A DNA stretch of 64,000 nucleotides from Streptomyces sp. SJL17-4. Its GTDB lineage: Bacteria > Actinomycetota > Actinomycetes > Streptomycetales > Streptomycetaceae. This document shows positions 52,948 to 61,188 of this stretch, in pieces; the first letter of the stretch is position 1, and every line of letters begins with the position of its first letter. Below the pieces are notes generated by a model, which did not search any database, was not told the DNA's origin, and saw only the letters and a list, made by a program, of their open reading frames with translations. The stretch lies in contig NZ_CP104578.1 of the NCBI RefSeq assembly GCF_036826855.1, forward strand, positions 2,294,001-2,358,000, in the 5' to 3' direction. The position numbers and the translations under genes are program-made.

Positions 52948-54410
52948 GCGATGGCCTCGATCTTCGTCTCGTTCTGTGCGTTCGGGTCGTTCGGGTCGTT
53001 CGGGTGGTTCCGGGTGCTCGGGGTGTTCGGGGTGTTCCGGGTGCTCGGGGTGTTCGGGGTGTTCGGGGTGTTCGGGGTGGTGCTCGCGGCGCCGTCCTCT
53101 GCGTCCGCCGCCGCGAAGAGGCGGGTGAAGGCGGCGATGTGCCGGGCGCCGTCCGGGTCGGCCGCCAACTCCCGTACCAGGACGGTGGGCTGGTGCAGGG
53201 CCTTGTCGACGATGCGCCGTACGCTGCGGTCGATCTCCCGTCGTACCGTGCCGTCGAACCCGTCGATGCCGTCCATGCGGTCCAACCGGCGGGCGAGCCG
53301 GTCGAGTTCGGCATCGGCGGCCTCGGTGGCGGCGTTCCGCAGCGCGGTGAGGACCGGCTTGGCGCCGGCGAGCCGCAGTCCGGTGCGGAACTGCTCGACC
53401 TCCGCGTCGATCAGCTCGTGGGCGGCCTGGACGCTGGCCGCCGAGATCTCGTCCTCCTGGCCCTCCTCCGCGATCCGGCGGAGGTCGACGAAGGTGACGC
53501 CGGGCAGCTCGGCGGCGCCGGGCGCGATGTTGTGCGGCAGGGACAGGTCGAGCAGGAACAGCTCGCGGCCGTCCCGGCCGGCGAGCGCCGCCTCGACGTC
53601 CCGGGCGGTGACGAGGTGGCCGGTCGCGGCGGTGGCGCCGACGACCACGTCCACCTCGGTGAGCAGCCGGGGCAGGTCCGTCAGGTCGTACCCGACTCCC
53701 CCGGTGGTCTCGGCGAGCCGCTGTGCCTTCTCCGGGGTGCGGTTGGCGACGTGGACCCGCTCGAGGCCGGAGCGGCGCAGCGCGGCGACGACGACCCCGG
53801 CGAAGGCGCCTGCGCCGATGACCAGGGCGGTCTTGCCGTGCAGGGAGCCGACCCGGCGCTCGAAGAAGCCGAGTCCGGCGGTGGCGAGCGAGCGGCCCGC
53901 CTCGTTGAGCCCGGTCTCGTTACGGGCCCGCTTGCCGACCCGCAGGGCGGTCTGCACGGCCTTGGCGAGGACCCGGCCGGTCCGGTCGAGCCGCTGGGAC
54001 CGTTCGAGGCCCAGCTTCACCTGGCCGAGGATCTGGTCCTCGCCGACCACGACGGATTCGAGTCCGGAGGCCACGGCGAACAGGTGGCGTACGGCGCCGT
54101 CGGCGTGGTGGCTGTAGAGGTGCGGGGCGATCTCGTCGTGGTCGACGCCGGTGTGCTCCGCGAACAGCCGTCCGAGGCCGGTCAGTTCGCCGGGCCGGTC
54201 CGTTTCTCCCGTATCCCCGAAGGGGGTGGAGCCGCCCCGGGTCTCGGCGTAGATCTCCAGGCGGTTGCAGGTGGAGACGACGACGGCGGCGTCGATGCCG
54301 TCGACGGAGGTGACGTCGGAGACGAGGTCCTCGGCGGGCCGGTCGGTGCCGGCGAGTCTCTCCAGGAGGTCGAGCGGGGCGCTGGCGTGGCTGATGCCGA
54401 GGACCAGCAT
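52944..54410 (-). CDS. hemA: Glutamyl-tRNA reductase with a repeat-expanded C-terminal tail
   Basis: 488 residues from ATG 54410 (GTG at 54428 is in frame and possible). It reduces glutamyl-tRNA to glutamate-1-semialdehyde, the committed C5 step. Catalytic cysteine in VVSTCNRLEIYAE (about residue 50); GLESVVVGEDQILGQVK; NADPH domain LVIGAGAFAGVV; VGATAATGHLV; dimerisation domain to about residue 440. The last 45 residues are an Asn-Thr-Pro / Asn-Asp-Pro tripeptide repeat encoded by a 9-bp tandem repeat. Start of the hemA-synthetase-hemL coupled trio; hemB is 22 bases upstream in the same direction. Confidence 0.94.
   Translation of the reverse strand: MLVLGISHASAPLDLLERLAGTDRPAEDLVSDVTSVDGIDAAVVVSTCNRLEIYAETRGGSTPFGDTGETDRPGELTGLGRLFAEHTGVDHDEIAPHLYSHHADGAVRHLFAVASGLESVVVGEDQILGQVKLGLERSQRLDRTGRVLAKAVQTALRVGKRARNETGLNEAGRSLATAGLGFFERRVGSLHGKTALVIGAGAFAGVVVAALRRSGLERVHVANRTPEKAQRLAETTGGVGYDLTDLPRLLTEVDVVVGATAATGHLVTARDVEAALAGRDGRELFLLDLSLPHNIAPGAAELPGVTFVDLRRIAEEGQEDEISAASVQAAHELIDAEVEQFRTGLRLAGAKPVLTALRNAATEAADAELDRLARRLDRMDGIDGFDGTVRREIDRSVRRIVDKALHQPTVLVRELAADPDGARHIAAFTRLFAAADAEDGAASTTPNTPNTPNTPSTRNTPNTPSTRNHPNDPNDPNAQNETKIEAIA
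52981..53079. repeat. 9-bp tandem repeat, eleven units, coding for the HemA tail
   Basis: Units such as ttcggggtg, ctcggggtg, ttccgggtg and ttcgggtcg, eleven in a row with no gaps, all in frame. They encode NTP, STR, NHP and NDP tripeptides. Period three codons keeps the frame when units are gained or lost. Confidence 0.92.
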
Positions 54411-54432
54411 GGTGGAGGACGGGCTCACCGGG

Positions 54433-55452
54433 TCACCGGTCCAGCGTCTGGGCGAACTCGGAGGCCCAGTAGGTGATGATCTGCGTGGCGCCCGCGCGGT
54501 GGATGGAGGCCAGGCTCTCGCGGACGACCTGGTCACGGTCGATCCAGCCCTTGGCGGCGGCCGCCTCGACCATCGCGTACTCGCCGGAGACCTGGTAGGC
54601 GGCGACGGGCACCTGCACGTGGTCGGCGATCAGCCGGACGATGTCGAGGTAGGCGAGCGCGGGCTTCACCATCACCAGGTCGGCGCCCTCGGCCACGTCC
54701 AGCGAGACCTCCAGGAGGGACTCGCGGATGTTGCCGGGGAACTGCTGGTAGCCCTTGCGGTCGCCGCGCAGGGTGGACTCGACGGCGTCCCGGAAGGGGC
54801 CGTAGAAGTGCGAGGCGTACTTGGCGGAGTAGCCGAGGATCGCCACGGACTGGTGGCCCGCCCGGTCGAGTGCCTCGCGGATACGGCGGACCTGGCCGTC
54901 CATCATCCCGCTGGGGGCGACGATCTGGGCGCCCGCGTCGGCCTGGACGACGGCGGCCCGGGCGTACAGCTCGATGCTGGCGTCGTTGTCGACGTCGCCG
55001 TTCTCGTCCAGGACTCCGGTGTGGCCGTGGTCGGTGTACTCGTCGAGGTTGATGTCGCCGATGATCACGGAGGAGTCGCCGACCTCGGCGACGACGTCGC
55101 GGAGGGCGACCTGGAGGATGCCGTCCGGGTCGACCGCACCGGTGCCGGTGGGGTCCTTGTGCTCGGGGATGCCGAAGAGGATGAGTCCGCCGACGCCGTT
55201 GGCGACCGCTTCGGCGGCGGCCTTGCGGAGGGTGTCACGGGTGTGCTGGAAGACGCCGGGCATCGAGGGGATCTCCCGCGCCTCGGTCAGGCCCTCGCGG
55301 AGGAAGAGGGGCTGGACGAGGTTGGCGGGACCGACGCGGGTCTCGGCGGCGAACCGGCGCAGCGCGGGCGTGCGGCGCAGCCGGCGGGGGCGGTAGTAGG
55401 GGGCGGCGGGGTCGGTGGCCGCGGTGTTGCGGCCGTAGGTGTCGTACGTCAT
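54433..55452 (-). CDS. hemB: Porphobilinogen synthase (delta-aminolevulinate dehydratase)
   Basis: 339 residues, ATG with AAGGAG upstream. It condenses two ALA into the monopyrrole porphobilinogen. LRRFAAETRVGPANLVQPLFLREG, PGVFQHT, ILGYSAKYASHFYGPFRDAV (first catalytic Lys) and the Schiff-base Lys in LVMVKPALAYLDIV. The metal site reads INLDEYTDHGHTG, with no cysteines, so it is not the classical zinc (three-Cys) form. No hemC or hemD follows, unlike the usual Streptomyces order hemA-hemC-hemD-hemB, which suggests this is an extra copy. The 163 bases upstream are G+C-rich short repeats without a gene. Confidence 0.95.
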   Translation of the reverse strand: MTYDTYGRNTAATDPAAPYYRPRRLRRTPALRRFAAETRVGPANLVQPLFLREGLTEAREIPSMPGVFQHTRDTLRKAAAEAVANGVGGLILFGIPEHKDPTGTGAVDPDGILQVALRDVVAEVGDSSVIIGDINLDEYTDHGHTGVLDENGDVDNDASIELYARAAVVQADAGAQIVAPSGMMDGQVRRIREALDRAGHQSVAILGYSAKYASHFYGPFRDAVESTLRGDRKGYQQFPGNIRESLLEVSLDVAEGADLVMVKPALAYLDIVRLIADHVQVPVAAYQVSGEYAMVEAAAAKGWIDRDQVVRESLASIHRAGATQIITYWASEFAQTLDR

Positions 55453-55615
55453 GAGCGTGACTCCTTCGAGGGCGTGGCGGCGTACGGAGACGGGGAGCGG
55501 GACGGGAGCGGGGCGCAGTGCGGAGACGTGGAGCTGTGCGCGGACGGGGCGCGGTGCGAAGGCGGGGCGAAGTGCGGGGCGAGGAGGGCGCGTGAGGCTG
55601 CGGACACGGCATCTC

Positions 55616-56416
55616 CTAGAGGGCCTCGCCGAGGAACACCTGCTCCAGGTGCTTGGCGACGGGCTCGTCCGGACGGCTGAACCAGTAGCCGTGCTCACTG
55701 CGCTGGAAGAGCTTCAACTCACCGAGCTGGACCAGGGTTTCGGCGACCTTGACCGCAAGCCCGGCCGGGTCGACGACGGGCAGGCCGTGGAGTTCGTGGA
55801 TGCCGAGGTGCCAGAGGATCTCGTTGGGGATGCCCTCGGCGGGGATGATGACCTCGGCCCCGGCCCGCGCGGCCCGCTCGGCGGCCGCCGAGTACACCTC
55901 GACGAACTGGTCGAAGTCCCCTTCCAGGGAACGGTGTACGGAGTCCCAGCCGCCGGGTACGACCTCGTACGAGCTGAGCGAGGACTCCAGGCGGTACTGC
56001 CGGATGTTGGCCCGGATGGGCTCCTCCAGGGGCGGCATGAAGCCGAGGACGCCGAAGCGCTGCCCGGTGAGCGCCGAGAGGAAGAAGGCCGTCTCGCCGT
56101 AGCCGAGGGTCGGGATGGAGGCGAGGTGGCGGGCGTCGCGCAGGCCGGGGTCCTGGCCGGCGGCGATCACCCAGGCGTCGTAGCCCTCCCGCTCCGCGAC
56201 GAGCGCGGACTCGGAGAAGTGGCGACTGAAGAGCACCTGGGCGGAGTGGTGGCCGACGAGCCCGAAGGGTGTGGCGTCGGGGTAGGTGTCGGCCGGCAGG
56301 GTCTTGATGTCGATGGTGGTGCCGGGTGCGGCGATCGCGTCGAGGTGTTCGCGGTACCACTGGTCGAGCAGCGGCAGACGTCCCTCAACGGTGTGCTTGT
56401 GGAACCAGATCCGCAT
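55616..56416 (-). CDS. Asp/Glu/hydantoin racemase-superfamily protein lacking cysteine
   Basis: 266 residues; ATG at 56416 chosen for AAAGGTG six bases upstream, over a GTG three codons earlier. The pattern EGYDAWVIAAGQDPGLRDARHLASIPTLGYGETAF aligns by eye with hydantoin racemases (..FDGFVIACFGDPGL..), but the first catalytic Cys is Ala and the second site reads AEVIIPAEGIPNEI, also without Cys. I find no Cys anywhere in the protein. So it cannot be a two-Cys racemase; it may be an isomerase, decarboxylase or lyase on a different scheme. It overlaps the end of the monooxygenase gene by 32 bases. Confidence 0.8.
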   Translation of the reverse strand: MRIWFHKHTVEGRLPLLDQWYREHLDAIAAPGTTIDIKTLPADTYPDATPFGLVGHHSAQVLFSRHFSESALVAEREGYDAWVIAAGQDPGLRDARHLASIPTLGYGETAFFLSALTGQRFGVLGFMPPLEEPIRANIRQYRLESSLSSYEVVPGGWDSVHRSLEGDFDQFVEVYSAAAERAARAGAEVIIPAEGIPNEILWHLGIHELHGLPVVDPAGLAVKVAETLVQLGELKLFQRSEHGYWFSRPDEPVAKHLEQVFLGEAL

Positions 56417-57719
56417 GTGCGTCACCTTTCAGTGGTCGTGGTGCGACGTCGAGAAGTGATGCCTTGAGCAGGTAGTCGACGGCCGAGCGGGGGTCGGCGG
56501 CGGTGTGCCTCAACGAGGCGAGTCGGGCAGGGAGTTCGGCCGCGTCGTCCAGTCCGGCCGTGCGGGCCTCGCTGCGTGGGAGGACCGCCGTCTCGACGAC
56601 CGATCGGCGCCGTTCGAGGGCCGCGTCCAGGACCGCGTCGAGCGCCGGCCCGCCCTGGGTGTCGCCCCGCAGGACGGCGGCGAGGGCCCGGCCCGTCTCC
56701 ACGGCGTCGTGGATCCCGCAGTTCATGTTCAGGCCGCCGGCGGTGGACGTCAGATGGGCGGCGTCCCCGGCGAACAGCACCCGGCCCGCCCGGTAGCGGG
56801 GCAGCAGGAACCGGGCGAGCCGGTAGGTGTGGGCGTCGGCGATCCGGACGGCCCGCCCTGCGGCGCCCGGCAGGGCCTGCTCGACCCTGGCCCGTACGGC
56901 TTCCGGCGCGAGGACGGCGTCGCGGTCCGTCCCGCGCGGGATCCGGAAGATCAGCCGCCAGTGGTCGGGCATGCCGAGCGCGCTGTACGAGGCCCGGGCG
57001 TCGCGGACGTAGGACAGCGGGGCGAGCCCGGGAACCAGCTCGTCGAGCGGCGTCCCGGTGACCACGCGGAGCGCGTAGTCCGGGTACTCCTCGGCGGTGC
57101 CGGGCAGCCCGGCGAGTTCGCGCAGCCGGCTGCGGCTGCCGTCGGCCGCGAGGACGTACGGGTGGCGGGTGAGGGTGATCCGGCCCGCCGCGTCCTCGGT
57201 GCGCAGCCGCACCCCGCCGCCGCCGATCCCGCCGCCGGTTCCGCCGCCGCCGCTGCGCCCGCCACCGATGTGCTCGCCGCCGTCCCCGCCACCGATGTGC
57301 TCGGCCTCGGTGACGGTGGTGCCGAACCGTACGTCGGCGAGACCGGTGGCCGTCAGCTCGGCGAGCAACAGCGGGGTGAGCCGGGCCTGTTCGACATGGA
57401 GCCGGTACGGGTGACCGGTGTGCCCGGCGAGCAGGGAGTAGTCCAGCTCGGCGTGGACGACGCCGTCCAGGTCGCGCCACTGGATTCGGTCGACCGTACG
57501 GCCCTGGCGGCGCAGCGCGGCGGCGACGCCGAGCTCGTCGAGGAGGTCGAGGGTGGAGGGGTGGAAGGTGGACGCGCGGGACTCGGTGGCCGGCGTCTCC
57601 CGGGACTCCAGGAGCGTCACGGGGACACCGGTCCGGGCGAGGACGAGCGCGGCGGTCAGCCCCACGGGCCCGGCGCCGACGACGGCGACCGGCCCGTGGG
57701 AGGCGGGATCGCCGCTCAC
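56385..57719 (-). CDS. Class A flavin-dependent aromatic monooxygenase
   Basis: 444 residues, GTG start. GVAVVGAGPVGLTAALVLARTG (FAD Rossmann, about 10-30), RASTFHPSTLDLLDELGV, VLAADGSRSRLREL (DG motif) and RVLFAGDAAHLTSTAGGLNMNCGIHDAVETG (GD motif). It hydroxylates an electron-rich ring using NAD(P)H and oxygen. An in-frame Gly-rich insertion (about residues 145-172, GGGDGGEHIGGG and GGGGTGGG) is another of the repeats in this region. It overlaps the upstream racemase-like gene by four bases (GTGA) and the downstream one by 32, so the three act together. Confidence 0.92.
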   Translation of the reverse strand: MSGDPASHGPVAVVGAGPVGLTAALVLARTGVPVTLLESRETPATESRASTFHPSTLDLLDELGVAAALRRQGRTVDRIQWRDLDGVVHAELDYSLLAGHTGHPYRLHVEQARLTPLLLAELTATGLADVRFGTTVTEAEHIGGGDGGEHIGGGRSGGGGTGGGIGGGGVRLRTEDAAGRITLTRHPYVLAADGSRSRLRELAGLPGTAEEYPDYALRVVTGTPLDELVPGLAPLSYVRDARASYSALGMPDHWRLIFRIPRGTDRDAVLAPEAVRARVEQALPGAAGRAVRIADAHTYRLARFLLPRYRAGRVLFAGDAAHLTSTAGGLNMNCGIHDAVETGRALAAVLRGDTQGGPALDAVLDAALERRRSVVETAVLPRSEARTAGLDDAAELPARLASLRHTAADPRSAVDYLLKASLLDVAPRPLKGDAHADLVPQAHR

Positions 57720-58588
57720 GACACGGCCACGGCGGCATCGCGACCGGCTGCGGCAGCGTCGCGACCGGTCACGGCGGCGCTACGACCGGCCACGGCAGCA
57801 TCACGACCTGCCACGGCAGCATCACGACCGGCACCCGGAGCACCCGCCCTCGTACCGGTCCGCTCGGCGAGCCGGCGCAGCAAGGGATGCGCGTCCGGTC
57901 CGTCGGCCGGCAGGCCGAGGGCGTCCCGGGCCCACCAGGCGCTCGCCAGGTTGGAGGTGAGCAGGGTGCGTCCGCTGTCCCGGCCGAGCTCGGCGAGCGC
58001 GTCGAAGGTGAACATGCCGGTTCCGGTGAACAACAGCGTGGCGTCCTCCGGGAGTTCCGCCTCACGCACCTGCGTGACGAGCTCCTCGGTGGTCACGTCG
58101 TAGGGGGAGAAGCGGGCGCCGGCCCGGATCTTGACCACCCGGTCGACGGCGAGTCCGGCCGACTCCCAGTAGGTGTGGGACAGTTCGGTGAGCCAGGGCT
58201 CGTACGGCGAGATCAGGACCAGCCGCTCGGCGCCCACCGCCCTCGCCGTGTCGAGGATGGCGAGCGCCGCGGACCGTACGGGTGCTCCCACGCGCTCGGA
58301 GAGCTCCGCGCAGAGGGGCCGGTCGCCGTCCGGCGTCAGAAGGTAGTGCGAGCCGGTGCAGGAGACGACGGCCGCGTCGAGACGCAGACCGCCGAAACTC
58401 CCCAGGACGTCGGGGAGTACGTCGTTGTACTTCTCCAGCCGACCGCGGAGGTCTTTTCCGGGAAGGACCGGGAAGCGTGCGGTGTGGACATTGAATGCGG
58501 GGCTGACGAGGCTGCCGATCTCGGGTTCGGCCGCGGCGTTTCCCGAAGGAACCACCACACCGAGTCGCGGCGCCGAATGCAGAGCCAT
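57716..58588 (-). CDS. Maleate isomerase / arylmalonate decarboxylase-like protein with a single candidate catalytic Cys
   Basis: 290 residues, ATG with GGGAGTGA upstream. GVVVPSGNAAAEPEIGSLV, then DAAVVSCTGSHYLL (Cys about residue 74), then LFTGTGMFTFDALAELG and LLTSNLASAWWARDALG. This is the AMDase/maleate isomerase branch of the Asp/Glu racemase superfamily. The second superfamily Cys position reads TGTGMF, with no Cys. Residues about 250-290 are five 7-residue repeats (GRDAAVA type) encoded by a 21-bp repeat. It starts the racemase-monooxygenase-racemase unit, behind a strong hairpin that separates it from the tautomerase gene. Confidence 0.82.
   Translation of the reverse strand: MALHSAPRLGVVVPSGNAAAEPEIGSLVSPAFNVHTARFPVLPGKDLRGRLEKYNDVLPDVLGSFGGLRLDAAVVSCTGSHYLLTPDGDRPLCAELSERVGAPVRSAALAILDTARAVGAERLVLISPYEPWLTELSHTYWESAGLAVDRVVKIRAGARFSPYDVTTEELVTQVREAELPEDATLLFTGTGMFTFDALAELGRDSGRTLLTSNLASAWWARDALGLPADGPDAHPLLRRLAERTGTRAGAPGAGRDAAVAGRDAAVAGRSAAVTGRDAAAAGRDAAVAVS
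57734..57838. repeat. 21-bp tandem repeat, five units, coding for the racemase-like protein's tail
   Basis: Units of 21 bases (core gcatcacgaccggccacggca) at 57734, 57755, 57776, 57797 and 57818, all in frame, encoding GRDAAVA-type heptads. Confidence 0.88.
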
Positions 58589-58700
58589 GAACGAGTCACT
58601 CCCATCCGTCGGTGCCATTGACATCACCGTACGAGCGGAACGCACCGCACATCGATACGGGATTCCGCACCCGTGGCCGGATTCGCCACCCGACAAAAGC

Positions 58701-58736
58701 ACGGCGCCGCACCGTGAATACGGTGCGGCGCCGTGG
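58701..58736. terminator. Strong hairpin between the tautomerase and racemase-like genes
   Basis: Perfect 16-bp stem (58701-58716 with 58721-58736, arm cacggcgccgcaccgt), loop gaat, 24 bases beyond the stop of the leftward tautomerase gene. It suggests that the three genes to its left have their own promoter within 58589-58700. Confidence 0.88.
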
Positions 58737-58759
58737 CAGCCGAAATACGGAAACGGAAT

Positions 58760-59179
58760 TCAGCGGGCCCGGGCGGCCTCGGCGACGAATTCGTCGATCT
58801 TCGCCCGTCGGGTCAGCCCGCCGTTCACGGCCCAGTTCCCCTCCGGGATCTCGTTCACGACGAGCCAGACGACGGTGTCGGGCGTGGTCGCCTCCTGGAC
58901 GTGCCGGGTGACCTCGACCGAGAGGGCTTCGTTGCGCTCGGGGGTGAGGAAGCCCTCCAGCGGCGTGACCACGACGAGGACGCCCGGGACGGTGCCGGCG
59001 CCCGTGGCCGCGGACCCCTTGGCGGCTTCACGGACGTACACCCAGGTGGCGGCGGCGAAGAAGTCGGTGCGGGGCAGCTCCATGGCCGTCAGCACGGAGT
59101 CGGCGACCTGCTGCCGCAGGATCTCCGCGGCGGCCTCGGAGAGGGTGCCCTCGGGAACGGTTATCTCGACAAGCGGCAT
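58760..59179 (-). CDS. 4-oxalocrotonate tautomerase-like protein (Pro-1 type)
   Basis: 139 residues. The ATG at 59179 gives PLVEITVPEGTLSEAAA: after removal of Met, Pro is residue 1, the catalytic base of the tautomerase superfamily. The longer alternatives would bury this Pro, so I reject them. Length of about 139 suggests a double-domain (cis-CaaD or MSAD-like) rather than a 62-residue enzyme; VVVVTPLEGFLTPERNEAL may begin the second half. Such enzymes tautomerise, hydrate or decarboxylate 2-oxo acids. It lies in the same direction as the YciI-LuxR gene, 120 bases downstream. Confidence 0.8.
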   Translation of the reverse strand: MPLVEITVPEGTLSEAAAEILRQQVADSVLTAMELPRTDFFAAATWVYVREAAKGSAATGAGTVPGVLVVVTPLEGFLTPERNEALSVEVTRHVQEATTPDTVVWLVVNEIPEGNWAVNGGLTRRAKIDEFVAEAARAR

Positions 59180-59206
59180 GACGAACTCCCCCAAGTGGAT
59201 CAGTAC

Positions 59207-59269
59207 GGGAACAGGAACGGGAACAGGAGCGGGAACGCGAACAGCAACGTGAACCGGAACCGGAAGGGA
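59207..59269. repeat. Hexamer-like repeat upstream of the tautomerase gene
   Basis: About ten degenerate copies of gggaac/aggaac in the 120-base gap between the YciI-LuxR and tautomerase genes; no gene here. Confidence 0.7.
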
Positions 59270-59299
59270 ACGGCATCGGGCTCCGGTACGGCGGAAGGA

Positions 59300-59917
59300 T
59301 CAGCAGGCCAGCGCCGCCTCGAACCGGTCGATGGCAGCGGCCAGTTGGGCGCGCCGACGGATGTCGAGCTTGCGGTAGATGCGGGTGATGTGCAGTTCCA
59401 CGGCCCGGGTCGACACCGTGAACGACTCCGCGATCTGCTTGTTGGTCAGGCCGTCGAGCATCATCGTGGCGATGCGCCGCTCGTGGGCGGTCAGTTCCTC
59501 ACGGACGGCGCCCTCCTCGCGGGCGGCGACCTCCGCGCCTACGGCGGCCACCGCACGGACGGCCGGCGGGGCGGGCGCCGCGACGCCCCCGCGTATTCGC
59601 TCATGGGTCCCCGCGCCACCGGTGGACCGCTCAAGACCGGCGAGCACCACGTGCCCCATGACGGCGTTCCATTCACGGACCCGTAACTCTCCGATGACCT
59701 GCGCCTGGGCGTACGGATCGGCGTACAGAACCCGTAAGAGGGTGCGGCGGTCCCTGGCCTCGCAGACCAGGAGTTCCCCGGTACCGTCCCGCCAGGGCCC
59801 GCCGCCGAGCAGGATGCCGCGCGCTACCATCCTTTTCCAATAGGTCCGGTGGGCCTCTCCGAAACTCAACCGGTCCGTCTCTTTGCCACGGAAAACGAGT
59901 TCGACCACAAAAGCCAC
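59300..59917 (-). CDS. Fusion of a YciI-like domain to a LuxR-type HTH regulator
   Basis: 205 residues; GTG at 59917 chosen because GGGGGAG lies six bases upstream (the ATG five codons earlier has none). Residues 1-95 (VAFVVELVFRGKETDRLSFGEAHRTYWKRMVARG, GGGPWRDGTGELLVCEA, YADPYAQAQVIGELRVREWN) look like a YciI/YCII domain, a ferredoxin-fold often linked to small-molecule catabolism. The C-terminal HTH: LTAHERRIATMMLDGLTNKQIAESFTVSTRAVELHITRIYRKLDI. There is no receiver domain. A one-component regulator in which the YciI part may bind the pathway ligand. Confidence 0.85.
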   Translation of the reverse strand: MAFVVELVFRGKETDRLSFGEAHRTYWKRMVARGILLGGGPWRDGTGELLVCEARDRRTLLRVLYADPYAQAQVIGELRVREWNAVMGHVVLAGLERSTGGAGTHERIRGGVAAPAPPAVRAVAAVGAEVAAREEGAVREELTAHERRIATMMLDGLTNKQIAESFTVSTRAVELHITRIYRKLDIRRRAQLAAAIDRFEAALAC

Positions 59918-60037
59918 GTACGACTCCCCCATAAAGGCCGGGTGTTTCCACTCGTGACGCTACCACCCATCACCCGCCCCATGAATGAACACAATGTTGC
60001 GGGCGGCGGCCCGGCATTTCCTGAGGGAATGGAGCAG

Positions 60038-60967
60038 CTAATCGGCCGCCGTCGTCGTCGGTACGGGGGTGGCCTCGGGCGCCGGTTCGGACGCCGGCCG
60101 CGGCTTGCGCCGGAGCAGACCCGTGGCCGCGAGCACCGCGACCGCCCCGAGCCAGACGGTCCAGCCGAGGGGCTCGTCGAGGACCACGGCACCCAGGACG
60201 ACGGCCACGGCGGTCATCAGATAGGTGACCGTGGAGGCCACGGTGGGCCCGTCCTTGATGATCAGCTCGAAGTTGAGCAGCGCGGCGAAGCCGGTGCAGA
60301 CCACGCCGAGGACGAGGACGGAGATCACCGAGTCGGTGCGCCAGGTGACGGTCTGGAGACCCAGGAAGGGGAAGGCGACCAGGAGGAGGACGGTGGCGGC
60401 GCCGAGCTGGCCGCCCGCGAGCATCAGCGGCGGAATGCCCCTGCCCACGAGGTACTTGCCCATGTACGCGAAGCTGGCACCGAAGCTGATGGAGCCGAGG
60501 ACGAAGCAGAGGATGCTCCAACCGGTCCCGGCAGAGGACGAGTTCCAGGGCGAGGCGATGAGCGCGGTGCCGCCGAGGCCGAGCAGCACGCCGCCGGCCT
60601 TGAAGCCGGAGACCCGCTTCTCCTGGCCGAGCAGCAGGGCGGCGGCGAGGGTCCAGATCGGCGCGCTGCCGTTGACGACCGCGGCGACGCTGCTCGAACC
60701 CTCGATCTCCCCCTCGGCGTAGAGGGTCCACGGGATGGCGTTGCCGAGCAGCGCGGCGACGGTCAGATGCCCCCAGGTGGCGGCTTCCTTGGGGAGCCGC
60801 AGCCCCTTGGCGTACCCGATGGCGAGGATGACGACGGCCCCGAGGGCCAGCCGGATCAGCACCATCTGCACGGGTGAGAAGCCGTACCCGGCGATCTTGA
60901 TCCACAGGAAGACGGAGCCCCAGATGAGGCTCAGTGCGGCCAGCCGCGTGTAGGTGGCTTTGGACAT
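60038..60967 (-). CDS. EamA/DMT-superfamily transporter
   Basis: 309 residues, ATG. Ten hydrophobic segments in two EamA repeats: LAALSLIWGSVFLWIKIAGYGFSPVQMVLIRLALGAVV at the start, GLGGTALIASPWNSS, FVLGSISFGASFAYMGKYLV, and LDEPLGWTVWLGAVAVLAATG at the end. Probably exports a small metabolite or amino-acid-like compound; it could export the cluster's product. 120 bases upstream of the YciI-LuxR gene, same direction. Confidence 0.88.
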   Translation of the reverse strand: MSKATYTRLAALSLIWGSVFLWIKIAGYGFSPVQMVLIRLALGAVVILAIGYAKGLRLPKEAATWGHLTVAALLGNAIPWTLYAEGEIEGSSSVAAVVNGSAPIWTLAAALLLGQEKRVSGFKAGGVLLGLGGTALIASPWNSSSAGTGWSILCFVLGSISFGASFAYMGKYLVGRGIPPLMLAGGQLGAATVLLLVAFPFLGLQTVTWRTDSVISVLVLGVVCTGFAALLNFELIIKDGPTVASTVTYLMTAVAVVLGAVVLDEPLGWTVWLGAVAVLAATGLLRRKPRPASEPAPEATPVPTTTAAD

Positions 60968-61188
60968 GGGTGTTCCCGCTCTCCGAAGGCAGACAGGGCT
61001 CGGCAAGGAGTTGGAAGAGGAAAAGTGAGAGGGACGCGCGAAGCTCCGCGCGGTACGGATCGAGCCTCGCACCGGCGGTCGGACGGGTCCAGCAACGTCT
61101 GGTGGACGGTACCTTCCACGTGCCGTGGCGAATCGCGTTCCCGCAGGTCAGTGGTGACGCACGCACCACGCTTCGCCCGGGGGCCCGC

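Noticed and set aside
49505..55452. The primary heme operon of the cell
   Set aside because: hemC and hemD are missing and an acyl-CoA synthetase is inserted; this differs from the usual Streptomyces hem order, so a dedicated second set is more likely, though the rest of the genome is not visible.
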